Shown here piece after piece: positions 30,042 to 39,757 of a DNA stretch of 64,000 nt; position 1 is the stretch's first letter; each line of letters starts with the position of its first letter. The notes below the pieces were generated by a model. It was given only the letters and a program-made list of their open reading frames with translations. It was not told where the DNA came from and did no database searches. Source of the stretch: Mucilaginibacter sp. JRF (lineage in GTDB: Bacteria; Bacteroidota; Bacteroidia; Sphingobacteriales; Sphingobacteriaceae); assembly GCF_015223065.1 (NCBI RefSeq), contig NZ_JADFBY010000002.1, positions 248,001-312,000 on the forward strand, in the 5' to 3' direction. The translations under genes were made by a program, and so were the position numbers.

Positions 30042-30068
30042 ATCCCCCTTTGCATTGCAAAGGGGGAT
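30042..30068 (-). terminator. Strong palindrome after ilvC
   Basis: ATCCCCCTTTGCA (30042-30054) and TGCAAAGGGGGAT (30056-30068) are perfect reverse complements around a single base. It lies 47 bases beyond the ilvC stop and could act as a terminator or a processing site; there is no long T-run on the minus strand. Confidence 0.55.
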
Positions 30069-30114
30069 GAGTTATTTTGGCTTTCGCCTTTATGCTTTAA
30101 GCTTTCGCCTAATG

Positions 30115-31173
30115 TTACGCTTCTACTGCCTGGTTTTCAGGGCGAAGGCTGCGTACAGTTTTACCTGCCTGCCATAGTTCGCTGTCGCGTAGCTCGGCAA
30201 GTTCGGCGTTAAGTTTTTCGCGGTAATCAGGCTGGCTGTTTGAGTCGATAGAACGTTGTGACTCTTTGCCGGTAGCAACGCTGTTGTATAATTCTTCAAA
30301 AACAGGTTTAGTAGCGTCACGGAATTTCTTCCACCAGTCAAGCGCGCCACGTTGAGCGGTTGTTGAACAGTTGGCGTACATCCAGTCCATACCATTTTCA
30401 GCAACCAATGGCATTAATGATTGGGTTAACTCCTCAACAGTTTCGTTAAATGCCTCAGATGGAGTGTGGCCATTGCTGCGTAATACATCGTACTGTGCAG
30501 CGAAGATACCCTGAATACAACCCATTAAAGTACCACGCTCGCCGGTAAGGTCGCTGAATACTTCTTTCTTGAAATCAGTTTCGAACAGGTAACCGCTACC
30601 TACGGCAATACCAAGGGCGATAACACGATCCCATGCTTTACCGGTAGCATCCTGGAAGATAGCGAAGCTTGAGTTTAAGCCACGACCTTGCAGGAACATA
30701 CGGCGCAGTGAAGTGCCTGAACCTTTAGGGGCAACCAGGAATACGTCAACATCAGCAGGAGGAATGATGCCAGTTTGCTCGTTAAAAGTGATACCGAAAC
30801 CGTGAGAGAAATATAATGCCTTACCCGGAGTTAAGTGTTTTTTAACAGTTGGCCAAAGCTCAATTTGTGCTGCATCGCTAAGCAGGTAGCAAATGATAGT
30901 ACCTTTTTCAAGGGCTTCTTCAATTTCAAACAGAGTTTCGCCGGGTACAAAGCCGTCGGCAATTGCTTTATCCCAGGTTTTTGAGTTTTTACGCTGACCA
31001 ACAATTACGTTAATGCCATTGTCTTTTTGGTTTAAAGCCTGGCCCGGACCTTGAACACCGTAACCAATAACGGCTACAGTTTCGTTTTTAAGTACGTCCT
31101 GAGCTTTTGATAAAGGGAACTCCTCGCGGGTAACTACATTTTCTTCAGTACCGCCGAAATTTAATTTTGCCAT
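30115..31173 (-). CDS. ilvC: Ketol-acid reductoisomerase
   Basis: Converts acetolactate or acetohydroxybutyrate to dihydroxy acids using NAD(P)H and Mg2+. The 352-residue protein has the Rossmann motif VAVIGYGVQGPGQALN, the substrate loop LYFSHGFGITF and the metal-binding helix EVFSDLTGERGTLMGCIQGIF, followed by AENGMDWMYANCSTTAQRGALDW. Length corresponds to the single-knot class I form rather than the ~490-residue E. coli form. On its upstream side a perfect 8-pair hairpin (31190-31214) lies in the leader. Confidence 0.95.
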   Translation of the reverse strand: MAKLNFGGTEENVVTREEFPLSKAQDVLKNETVAVIGYGVQGPGQALNQKDNGINVIVGQRKNSKTWDKAIADGFVPGETLFEIEEALEKGTIICYLLSDAAQIELWPTVKKHLTPGKALYFSHGFGITFNEQTGIIPPADVDVFLVAPKGSGTSLRRMFLQGRGLNSSFAIFQDATGKAWDRVIALGIAVGSGYLFETDFKKEVFSDLTGERGTLMGCIQGIFAAQYDVLRSNGHTPSEAFNETVEELTQSLMPLVAENGMDWMYANCSTTAQRGALDWWKKFRDATKPVFEELYNSVATGKESQRSIDSNSQPDYREKLNAELAELRDSELWQAGKTVRSLRPENQAVEA

Positions 31174-31189
31174 GTTTTTTGTTTTTGTT

Positions 31190-31214
31190 GTGATCGCAAC
31201 TATTCAGCGATCAC
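31190..31214 (-). promoter_or_regulatory. Hairpin in the ilvC leader
   Basis: GTGATCGC (31190-31197) pairs with GCGATCAC (31207-31214) around a 9-base loop, 17 bases before the ilvC ATG. There is no T-run toward ilvC, so this is more likely an mRNA 5' end or processing structure than a terminator. Confidence 0.4.
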
Positions 31215-31261
31215 CGTTTTTATTGTTTAGTTTGATTTTTTATAATTTCTTAATATTTCTT

Positions 31262-31418
31262 GAACCAGAATTTTTAGAATTTGAGAATGGACAGAATTTT
31301 TTAATTAACTGACAGTCATTCTTTTGTTCTGAACCAAAATTCTCAGAATTTAAGGATGAACAGAATTTATTGGATTGATATTCATTCTGTTAATTCTCAA
31401 ATTTTGTAAATTCTGATC
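31262..31418. repeat. CAGAATT-word inverted repeat between ilvC and ilvN
   Basis: Two left-type words in tandem (GAACCAGAATTTTTAGAATT at 31262 and GAACCAAAATTCTCAGAATT at 31331) are followed by a right-type word (ATTCTGTTAATTCTCAAATT from 31385, then TTGTAAATTCTGATC). The right word can pair imperfectly with either left word. The structure fills most of the 258-base gap and is related to 33978-34071. Confidence 0.75.
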
Positions 31419-31431
31419 AAGGACAGATAGT

Positions 31432-32079
31432 TTACATCGTAAACACCTTTTGCCCCTGGTTTAAATATTCGTTCTCTATCACTTCTTCACCTGGTTCAAG
31501 GCGTTCAAATTCGCGCAGCTTGGCGTTAAAGCCTTCGCTATCCTTGATGATGGCTACACGAGCGCTGCGTACAAACTCTATTAGTCCGAAAGGCTGTAGA
31601 ATTTTTATCAGCGACTCGGTTTCCTCACGGTGACCGGTGGTTTCAAACACCGTATAATCCTTGCGGATCACTACCGCGCGGGCACCATTTTCGCGTAATA
31701 AGCGCTCAACGCTAACCTGCTCGGCAATTACGTTGGTTGATACCTTGTAAAGCGCCATTTCCTGCCAAATCACATCAGCATTGGTATGATAGTATACTTT
31801 CAGTACTTCTACCTGCTTCTCTATCTGGCGGCACAGCTTACGTACCACATCTTCAGTTTCGTTTATCACGATGGTGAAGCGGTGTATACTGTCAATCTCT
31901 GACGGTGAAGTGTTCAGGCTGTCGATATTGATCTTACGGCGTGTAAATATAATAGCAATTCGGTTTAAAAGACCAATTTGGTTTTCGGTATATACCGTTA
32001 TGTTAAATTCCTGTTTAGCCCCACCTAAATCCTCCCCTGTAGGGAGGACTTCTTTATTTTCATTTGATGTGTTTGTCAT
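31432..32079 (-). CDS. ilvN: Acetolactate synthase small (regulatory) subunit
   Basis: Regulatory subunit that binds valine and activates IlvB. The 215-residue protein has an ACT domain (EFNITVYTENQIGLLNRIAIIF) from about residue 24 and the second ACT-like/C-terminal domain to the end. Residues 11-22 (VLPTGEDLGGAK) precede the usual N-terminus and are encoded by a CCTCCCCTGTAGGGAGG palindrome, so the N-terminal extension is repeat-derived. No methionine lies between this tract and the ACT domain, so the tract is translated if the start is 32079. Confidence 0.93.
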   Translation of the reverse strand: MTNTSNENKEVLPTGEDLGGAKQEFNITVYTENQIGLLNRIAIIFTRRKINIDSLNTSPSEIDSIHRFTIVINETEDVVRKLCRQIEKQVEVLKVYYHTNADVIWQEMALYKVSTNVIAEQVSVERLLRENGARAVVIRKDYTVFETTGHREETESLIKILQPFGLIEFVRSARVAIIKDSEGFNAKLREFERLEPGEEVIENEYLNQGQKVFTM

Positions 32080-32138
32080 GATCTAAATTCTTTTGAAAGT
32101 TTTATCTCACCTCCCCTTCAGGGGAGGCCGGGAGGGGC
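32016..32138. repeat. Paired CCTCCCCT/AGGGGAGG palindromes at the ilvN start and in the ilvN-ilvB gap
   Basis: The left unit (32016-32052) contains CCTCCCCTGTAGGGAGG and lies inside the ilvN reading frame. The right unit (32107-32138) contains CCTCCCCTTCAGGGGAGG followed by CCGGGAGGGG, in the gap. The units are also roughly reverse complements of each other (left GCCCCACCTAAATCCTCCCC against GCCCCTCCCGGCCTCCCC). Confidence 0.8.
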
Positions 32139-32139
32139 A

Positions 32140-33879
32140 TTATTTAAGCCTGATTTCAGATACGCTGCAACCTTGTGGTACCATCGGGAATACATTGTTC
32201 TCTTTGGTAACCATCACTTCCAGCAGGAATGAACCATCGTGGTTCAGCATTTGCTCTAATGCCGGGGTAAGCTCGCTGCGGTCGTTTACAGATTTGCCCG
32301 CGATGCCGTAACCGCTGGCCACGCGTACAAAATCAGGACTTTGAATATCAACAAACGAGTAACGACGCTCGTTAAACAACTCCTGCCATTGGCGTACCAT
32401 GCCTAAAAAGCGATTATTCAGGATGATGATCTTCACGTTAACGCCGGTTTGCATAATGGTGCCCAGCTCCTGCAAGGTCATCTGGAAACCACCATCGCCA
32501 ATAATGGCTACCACCGGGCGATCCTGCGCGCCGAATTTAGCGCCTATGGCAGCTGGCAGGGCAAAGCCCATAGTACCCAAACCACCACTGGTAACGTTGC
32601 TGCGGGTTTTGTTGAACTTAGCATAACGGCAGCCTACCATTTGGTGCTGGCCAACGTCGGTAACAATAACGGCATCGCCACCGGTAAGCTCATTCAGTAC
32701 CCTGATCACTTCGCCCATCGTCATTTCTTCGGTTGTAGGGTTAAGTTCGTTATGGATAACGGCTTCAACTTCCTTTTGGGTAAAATCATTGAATTTTGCC
32801 AGCCATTCCGTGTGCGATTTTGCATCCACCAGTTCGGTAAGCAAAGGCAGGGTTTCCTTACAGTCGCCCCATACCGGTACGGTAGTTTGTACGTTCTTGT
32901 CTATCTCGGCCGGGTCAATATCCAGGTGGATAACCTTGGCTTGTTTGGCGTATTTATCTAAACGGCCGGTTACGCGGTCGTCAAAACGCATGCCTATGGC
33001 TATCAATACATCACACTCGTTGGTTAATACGTTAGGGCCATAGTTACCGTGCATACCCAGCATACCTACGTTCAGCGGGTGATCGGTAGGGATAGCGCCC
33101 ACACCTAAAATGGTCCATGCTGATGGAATGCCTGCTTTCTCAATAAAAGCCTTGAATTCCTGCTCGGCACTGCCCAATATTACACCCTGACCAAACAACA
33201 CAAATGGTTTTTTAGCCTGATTGATCAGCTCGGCAGCTTGCTCAACATATTGTTTACGCACAATAGGTTTTGGCCTGTAGCTGCGTATGTGGTTGCAGGC
33301 GGTATAACCTTCGTAATTGAATTTTTGTATTTGGGCATTCTTAGTAATATCTATCAATACCGGGCCTGGGCGACCGCTGCGGGCAATGTAAAATGCCTTG
33401 GCAATAACTTCCGGAATTTCGTTAGCGTCAGTTACCTGGTAGTTCCATTTGGTAACCGGGGTGGTGATGTTAATCACGTCGGTTTCCTGGAAAGCATCGG
33501 TACCTAACAGGTGCGCGAACACCTGGCCGGTAATGCAAACCAATGGTGTGCTGTCTATCTGCGCATCGGCCAGGCCGGTAACCAGGTTGGTAGCGCCCGG
33601 GCCGCTGGTAGCGAACACTACGCCAACCTTGCCCGATGTACGTGCATAACCCTGTCCGGCGTGAATACCGCCCTGTTCATGGCGCACCAGTACGTGGTTC
33701 AGTTTCTCGTTATAATCATACAAAGCATCATAAATAGGCATGATAGCCCCGCCCGGATACCCAAAAATGGTATCGGTACCCTCAGCTATCAAAGCCTCAA
33801 GCAATGCTACTGAACCCGAAACCTCTACAGTTTCTTTGGTTTTGGCTGGTGCAGGTATTTCCTGTTGTGCAACTTCCAT
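32140..33879 (-). CDS. ilvB: Acetolactate synthase large (catalytic) subunit
   Basis: TPP-dependent condensation of pyruvate with pyruvate or 2-oxobutanoate. The 579-residue protein has the TPP glutamate region IFGYPGGAIMPIYDALY and HEQGGIHAGQGYAR, the FAD-binding central domain (FGQGVILGSAEQE onward), and the TPP motif GDGGFQMTLQELGTI through NNRFLGMVRQWQ. Normal length. It is followed by ilvN after 60 bases of repeat. Confidence 0.96.
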   Translation of the reverse strand: MEVAQQEIPAPAKTKETVEVSGSVALLEALIAEGTDTIFGYPGGAIMPIYDALYDYNEKLNHVLVRHEQGGIHAGQGYARTSGKVGVVFATSGPGATNLVTGLADAQIDSTPLVCITGQVFAHLLGTDAFQETDVINITTPVTKWNYQVTDANEIPEVIAKAFYIARSGRPGPVLIDITKNAQIQKFNYEGYTACNHIRSYRPKPIVRKQYVEQAAELINQAKKPFVLFGQGVILGSAEQEFKAFIEKAGIPSAWTILGVGAIPTDHPLNVGMLGMHGNYGPNVLTNECDVLIAIGMRFDDRVTGRLDKYAKQAKVIHLDIDPAEIDKNVQTTVPVWGDCKETLPLLTELVDAKSHTEWLAKFNDFTQKEVEAVIHNELNPTTEEMTMGEVIRVLNELTGGDAVIVTDVGQHQMVGCRYAKFNKTRSNVTSGGLGTMGFALPAAIGAKFGAQDRPVVAIIGDGGFQMTLQELGTIMQTGVNVKIIILNNRFLGMVRQWQELFNERRYSFVDIQSPDFVRVASGYGIAGKSVNDRSELTPALEQMLNHDGSFLLEVMVTKENNVFPMVPQGCSVSEIRLK

Positions 33880-33977
33880 GGTATTTTGTTTTATTTCGAA
33901 TTTCGAATGTTCAATTTCGAATGTGATTCTCTTTGTTTTTTGTATTGAATTTGTCTTGAACCGGAATTTTCAGTCTT

Positions 33978-34071
33978 GAACCAGAATTTTCAGAATTTAA
34001 GAATAAACAGAATGAATGTTTTTATTTCAAATTAAATTCTGCCGATTCTCAAATTCTGAAAATTCTGGTTC
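33978..34071. repeat. CAGAATT-word inverted repeat between ilvB and ilvD
   Basis: Left arm 33978-34013 starts GAACCAGAATTTTCAGAATT. Right arm 34036-34071 ends AAATTCTGAAAATTCTGGTTC. They pair almost throughout their 36 bases, with a few mismatches near the loop, around 22 unpaired bases. Another GAACCGGAATTTTCAG word lies just before the left arm. Confidence 0.85.
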
Positions 34072-34090
34072 AGAAAAATGGTTCAGACCC

Positions 34091-35797
34091 TTACTCATCC
34101 GTAACACAACCTTCGGCGGCTGTGCTTACTGATTTTGCGTATTTATATAGCAGCCCTTTTGTTGCCTTAAGCGCGGGTTGTTGCCATTGTGCCCTGCGGG
34201 CTGCAATTTCTTCGTCGCTTAGTTTTACGTTCATGGTATTGTTAACGGCATCAATTTCAATAATGTCATTATCTTTTACCATAGCTATCAGGCCCCCTTC
34301 AAAAGCTTCGGGGGTGATGTGGCCAACCACAAAACCATGTGTGCCGCCCGAGAAGCGTCCGTCGGTTATCAATGCTACCGAGCTGCCTAAGCCCGCGCCA
34401 AATATGGCCGATGTAGGCTTCAGCATTTCAGGCATACCGGGTGCGCCCTTTGGCCCAACGTTGCGGATCACCACCACATCACCCGATTTGACTCGTCCTG
34501 ACATTATACCATCTATCAATTCAAATTCACCGTCGAACACGCGGGCAGGGCCTACAAAGCGCTCGCCTTCTTTACCGGTTATTTTGGCTACGCTGCCACC
34601 CTCGGCAATGTTACCGTACAATATTTGTAAGTGGCCGGTAGCCTTTATAGCCTGCTCAACCGGCAGCATCACCTTTTGGGTATCAAAATCCAGTTCAGGT
34701 ACTTCGGCAAGGTTCTCGGCAAGGGTTTTGCCGGTTACAGTAAGGCATTCGCCATGTAACCAACCCAGTTTTAACAGGTATTTCATTACGGCAGGTATAC
34801 CACCCACCTTGTGCAGATCCTCCATCATGTACTTACCGCTTGGCTTCATATCGGCCAATAGCGGGGTACGGTTGGTCAGTTCCTGAAAATCATCCTGTGT
34901 TAATTTTACGCCCACACTTTTCGCTATCGCGATAAGGTGTAATACAGCGTTTGTTGAGCCGCCCATTACCATAATGGTTATGATAGCGTTCTCAAAAGCC
35001 TTACGCGTCATGATGTCGCTTGGCTTAATATCTTTTTCAAGCAATACTTTGATGGCTTTACCGGCCGCAAGGCATTCCGCTTGTTTTTCTTCACTTAATG
35101 CCGGGTTTGATGATGAGTAAGGCAGGCTCATACCCATAGCCTCGATAGCCGCGGCCATAGTGTTGGCTGTATAGATACCACCGCAGGCACCCGCGCTTGG
35201 GCAGGCATTTTTAACTACGCCCATAAAGTCAACATCATCTATCTGGCCGGCTATCTTTTTACCAAGGGCCTCAAATGCCGATACAATGTTTAAGTCCTCA
35301 CCCTTCCAGTGGCCGGGTTTAATGGTGCCACCGTATACCATGATTGATGGGCGGTTCAACCTGCCCATGGCTATCAGTGAGCCGGGCATGTTTTTATCGC
35401 AACCCGGCAGGGTGATCAAACCATCATAATACTGAGCGCCGCAAACAGCCTCAATCGAGTCAGCAATAACATCACGACTAACCAGCGAGTAGCGCATACC
35501 TTCGGTACCGTTGCTCATGCCGTCGCTCACACCAATGGTGTTAAATATCAGGCCAACAAGCTCCTCATCCCAAATACCTTTTTTAACAACCTGTGCCAAA
35601 CCGTTAAGGTGCATGTTACATGGGTTGCCATCGTAACCCATACTTGCCACGCCTACCTGCGCTTTTTTCATATCATCGTCGGTAAGGCCAATGCCGTATA
35701 GCATGGCTTGTGCCGCCGGTTGGGTAGGGTCCTGGGTAAGGGTTTTGCTGTATTTGTTTAATTCAACAGCCTGTAAAGTATCTGTAGTATCGCTCAT
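34091..35797 (-). CDS. ilvD: Dihydroxy-acid dehydratase
   Basis: Iron-sulfur enzyme that dehydrates dihydroxy acids to 2-oxo acids in isoleucine and valine synthesis. The 568-residue protein has the cluster cysteines in [12 protein letters not shown] and [18 protein letters not shown] and the C-terminal [25 protein letters not shown] block ([15 protein letters not shown]). First gene of the ilv-leu block on the minus strand. It is preceded by a 280-base AT-rich leader that carries a promoter-like pair and a small open frame. Confidence 0.96.
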   Translation of the reverse strand: MSDTTDTLQAVELNKYSKTLTQDPTQPAAQAMLYGIGLTDDDMKKAQVGVASMGYDGNPCNMHLNGLAQVVKKGIWDEELVGLIFNTIGVSDGMSNGTEGMRYSLVSRDVIADSIEAVCGAQYYDGLITLPGCDKNMPGSLIAMGRLNRPSIMVYGGTIKPGHWKGEDLNIVSAFEALGKKIAGQIDDVDFMGVVKNACPSAGACGGIYTANTMAAAIEAMGMSLPYSSSNPALSEEKQAECLAAGKAIKVLLEKDIKPSDIMTRKAFENAIITIMVMGGSTNAVLHLIAIAKSVGVKLTQDDFQELTNRTPLLADMKPSGKYMMEDLHKVGGIPAVMKYLLKLGWLHGECLTVTGKTLAENLAEVPELDFDTQKVMLPVEQAIKATGHLQILYGNIAEGGSVAKITGKEGERFVGPARVFDGEFELIDGIMSGRVKSGDVVVIRNVGPKGAPGMPEMLKPTSAIFGAGLGSSVALITDGRFSGGTHGFVVGHITPEAFEGGLIAMVKDNDIIEIDAVNNTMNVKLSDEEIAARRAQWQQPALKATKGLLYKYAKSVSTAAEGCVTDE

Positions 35798-35928
35798 TAT
35801 CTTTTATAATTTGTTACCGATGTAGATATAATTAATCGATATTGTTAAGGTAGAAAGACCTCTTTTTTAATGCAATAGCTTTTATGAAAATTTAAATTTG
35901 ATATTATATTTTATTAATTATTTTATTT

Positions 35929-36043
35929 CAGAATTTAATTCTGATTAATTAATAAAATTAAGAATAATATATTTAGCATATTATACCAAAGTGTAAATTG
36001 GTATTCGGTATAAAATCTATGCTTGCATAATAAACTATTCAAA
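35929..36043 (-). promoter_or_regulatory. Candidate ilvD promoter and Leu/Ile-rich leader peptide
   Basis: On the minus strand, TTTG (36043-36040) and TAGATTTT (36019-36012) are 20 bases apart, close to the Bacteroidota promoter consensus. Downstream, an ATG at 35979 opens a 14-codon frame, MLNILFLILLINQN, with five leucines and three isoleucines, ending in TAA at 35937-35935. A 7-pair hairpin (35929-35943) overlaps its end, and another (TACCAA at 35984-35989 with TTGGTA at 35998-36003) precedes it. The layout suits transcription attenuation. The region is very AT-rich, so TTA and ATT codons are also expected by chance. I see nothing else in 35798-36080. Confidence 0.35.
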
Positions 36044-36080
36044 TTCTGCCTGAAATGGTTAAAACCCGAAAAATAAGTGC

Positions 36081-36114
36081 AAAAAAAAGCCCCGGTAACA
36101 ATTACCGGGGCTTT
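36081..36114 (-). terminator. Terminator of atpC
   Basis: AAAGCCCCGGTAA (36086-36098) pairs perfectly with TTACCGGGGCTTT (36102-36114) around a 3-base loop. The A-run at 36081-36085 becomes the T-run on the minus strand. Confidence 0.92.
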
Positions 36115-36133
36115 GGCTTATTCTTTTAAATTT

Positions 36134-36382
36134 TTAGTGTGAAATACCTTCGGCCAGTACGGTAACTTTATTATTAGCGGCTTCAACAACCCCGCCTTTA
36201 ATAATAAAGGTTTCTTTTTGTACCGAACCACCGCGCACTATCAGTTTACCATCCTGAAGGATAGAAATAATAGGAGCGTGGTTATTAAGTATTTCAAAAG
36301 CACCCAGTATACCAGGTACGGTAACCGAAGCAGCCTCGCCCTCAAATACTGTTTTATCTGGTGTAAGAATTTCTAAAGTCAT
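36134..36382 (-). CDS. atpC: F1F0 ATP synthase epsilon subunit, short form
   Basis: This 82-residue protein starts MTLEILTPDKTVFEGEA and contains only the N-terminal beta-sandwich (VTVPGILGAFEILNNHAPII, IKGGVVEAANNKVTVLAE). The C-terminal helical hairpin of ~130-residue epsilon subunits, which inhibits ATP hydrolysis in many bacteria, is missing; short forms are usual in Bacteroidota. The frame is open further upstream (to 36454), but that part is repeat sequence and ATG 36382 matches the family. It follows atpD after a word-repeat hairpin. Confidence 0.93.
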   Translation of the reverse strand: MTLEILTPDKTVFEGEAASVTVPGILGAFEILNNHAPIISILQDGKLIVRGGSVQKETFIIKGGVVEAANNKVTVLAEGISH

Positions 36383-36392
36383 CTCTTTTATT

Positions 36393-36500
36393 GATGTGCA
36401 GATATGCTGATGTGCAAATATGCAGATGTTAATTGCTAATGAGTAAATATACAATATACAGTTATCCGCACATTGGCATATTTACTCATCTGCACATTAT
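36393..36500. repeat. GATGTGCAGATATGC-word inverted repeat between atpD and atpC
   Basis: Left words GATGTGCAGATATGCTGATG and CAAATATGCAGATG (36393-36428) face right words CCGCACATTGGCATATTTAC and TCATCTGCACATT (36467-36500). The arms pair imperfectly over about 30 bases around a roughly 40-base AT loop. Related words surround the four-helix gene at 50386-50869 and occur at 26311-26347. Confidence 0.75.
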
Positions 36501-36502
36501 AA

Positions 36503-38083
<1,581 letters not shown>

Positions 38084-38183
38084 TTATGATTTATAACGAA
38101 ATATTTATACCGTGTTAATAAGATTTTTCGATGTTGATTACAGGCACTTAGCAGAATGTGTAGTGAGTGTGTAGTGGGGGGAT

Positions 38184-38294
38184 TAGTCTATGGTCGATAG
38201 ACCATAGTCCATGGTAAGAGTGATGATGTATAATATGTTTATAAAAATACCATACACTATCAACCATGGGCTATGGTCTATCGACCATCGACTA
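38184..38294. repeat. Inverted repeat, GTCGATAGACCATAGTCC family, copy 2
   Basis: The 32-base arms at 38184-38215 and 38263-38294 pair at 30 of 32 positions around a 47-base loop. Within the left arm TATGGTC-GATA-GACCATA is itself a palindrome. More words (CGACTATGGACCATGAACCA) follow to about 38320. This occupies most of the 380-base gap between atpD and dapA, which are divergent, so it lies where both promoters should be. 38140-38182 has GTAGTGAGTGTGTAGTGG words. Confidence 0.87.
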
Positions 38295-38388
38295 TCGACT
38301 ATGGACCATGAACCATCGACCCAAATAAAATCTCTACCAAACTGCTCAACAATTTTCAATTTTGCTATCTTAGCGGGCTTTAGAGATA

Positions 38389-39273
38389 ATGATGAACAAA
38401 TTCTTCGGAACAGGGGTTGCAATGGTCACTCCTTTTCAGCCAGACGGACAGGTGGACTTCGACGGGTTAAACAACCTGATCGAGCATTTAATTGACGGCG
38501 GGGTAGAATACCTTGTTGTTTTAGGTACAACCGGCGAAAGCGCCACACTGAGCAAGGACGAGAAGAAGAAGATATTTAAATTTGTTGCCGAAAAAGCAAA
38601 CGGCCTTGTGCCATTGGTTGCCGGTATTGGCGGTAATGATACCCTTGAGGTTGTTGAGCTGGTAAAAGCTTTTGACGCTACCGGCTATGATGCTATACTA
38701 TCAGTAAGCCCTTATTATAACAAGCCTACGCAGGAGGGCATCTATCAGCACTATAAAGCTGTTGCCGAAGCCGCGCCGCTACCTATAATATTATATAACG
38801 TACCGGGCCGTACCGGCAGTAACATAGCTGCCGAAACAACCATACGCCTGGCTAATGATTTTAAGAACATCATTGGTATTAAAGAGGCTGCGGGTAATTT
38901 TGATCAGTTTAACCAGATACTGCGCGATATGCCCGAGGGTTTCCTGTTCATATCAGGTGATGATCCGGTAACGTTGCCGCTGATCGCTTTGGGTGGTGCA
39001 GGTTTAATATCAGTGGTAGGTAATGCCCTGCCACGTGAGCTTACCGATATGGTACGCCAATGCCTTGCCGGTGATTTTAAAACCGCCCGCAAAGCACACT
39101 TTGATTTGATTGAGTTTACCCGCCTGATGTTTGTTGAAGGCAACCCGGCCGGTGTAAAAGCCGCATTAAAACATTTAGGTGTTTGTGCCGATACCCTGCG
39201 CCTGCCATTAGTGCCTGTTAGCCCCGCTACGGAGCAGGCTATCATCAGCGAGATAAAAAAGATAAAAGCATAA
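38389..39273 (+). CDS. dapA: 4-hydroxy-tetrahydrodipicolinate synthase
   Basis: Condenses pyruvate with aspartate semialdehyde on the way to diaminopimelate and lysine. The 294-residue TIM-barrel enzyme has GTTGESATLSKDEK, the YNVPGRTGSN motif with its catalytic tyrosine, and the Schiff-base lysine in IIGIKEAAGNFDQ. Starts at 38389 and 38392 are both possible (MMNKFFGTG). Its product feeds MurE, whose gene further along the window carries the mDAP-type motif. A UUCG-loop terminator follows immediately. Confidence 0.97.
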   Translation: MMNKFFGTGVAMVTPFQPDGQVDFDGLNNLIEHLIDGGVEYLVVLGTTGESATLSKDEKKKIFKFVAEKANGLVPLVAGIGGNDTLEVVELVKAFDATGYDAILSVSPYYNKPTQEGIYQHYKAVAEAAPLPIILYNVPGRTGSNIAAETTIRLANDFKNIIGIKEAAGNFDQFNQILRDMPEGFLFISGDDPVTLPLIALGGAGLISVVGNALPRELTDMVRQCLAGDFKTARKAHFDLIEFTRLMFVEGNPAGVKAALKHLGVCADTLRLPLVPVSPATEQAIISEIKKIKA

Positions 39274-39280
39274 AAAACAG

Positions 39281-39304
39281 AAAAACCGGCTTCGGCCGGT
39301 TTTT
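39281..39304. terminator. Terminator of dapA with a TTCG tetraloop
   Basis: AAAAACCGGC (39281-39290) and GCCGGTTTTT (39295-39304) are perfect complements around TTCG. It can serve both strands: dapA from the left and the histone H1-like gene from the right. Confidence 0.93.
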
Positions 39305-39335
39305 AATTGGTCAGTGCTTTAGAAGATCCTAATAC

Positions 39336-39512
39336 TTACTCTTTGTTTTTGGTGTCCTGAACTTCCAGACGGATAGTTTGGGCTAAGTTTTTAAGATCCT
39401 GCAAACCTTTGCGTAAACGGGTGCCCGCCGCGCTATTGCCTTTACTGTAAAATTTTTCGGCATCAGTCTCCAGCGAAGACACGAGCTCTTTCAGTTCGCT
39501 AAATTTTTTCAT
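39336..39512 (-). CDS. Histone H1-like small protein (Hc1-type)
   Basis: I read this 58-residue frame directly from the minus strand. It starts MKKFSELKELVSSLETDAEK and continues with FYSKGNSAAGTRLRKGLQDL, then KNLAQTIRLEVQDTKNKE. The pattern of a short helical, lysine-rich protein with GNSAAGTRLRKGLQDLK is that of the Bacteroidota histone H1-like family related to the chlamydial Hc1 N-terminal region. Such proteins are presumed to bind DNA; the role here is inferred from the family. The 297 bases between it and ftsZ hold only the ftsZ terminator and AT-rich sequence. Confidence 0.82.
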   Translation of the reverse strand: MKKFSELKELVSSLETDAEKFYSKGNSAAGTRLRKGLQDLKNLAQTIRLEVQDTKNKE

Positions 39513-39757
39513 TTTAGGTTACTCCTTTTAAAATTGATTGAGTTTAATTGTTTTACTGAGGCTAATCTAAAATTGTTTTTATTTAAAAAGAAATTTTACA
39601 CATCAAAATCTAATATCAAAAGCCTTATTTTTTCCACATTTTGGCTGATTGACAGTTATTTAGACTGTTTCTGTCTAAATAGGTAACATAACATGGGTTT
39701 AACCTGCTATTTACATACCCACTTTTGGGTATATTTTTTTGAGGCGATTTTTAGTCA

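Noticed and set aside
34122..34886. A 254-codon plus-strand frame opposite ilvD
   Set aside because: Antisense to a conserved catalytic region of IlvD; the length results from codon bias, not coding constraint.
35798..36080. T-box or other known riboswitch before ilvD
   Set aside because: No T-box sequence or other recognisable riboswitch core is visible in this AT-rich leader; only short hairpins and the small frame could be supported.
36383..36454. In-frame upstream extension of atpC
   Set aside because: The extra residues come from word-repeat sequence, and the epsilon family starts at MTLEILTPD; ATG 36382 is the better start.
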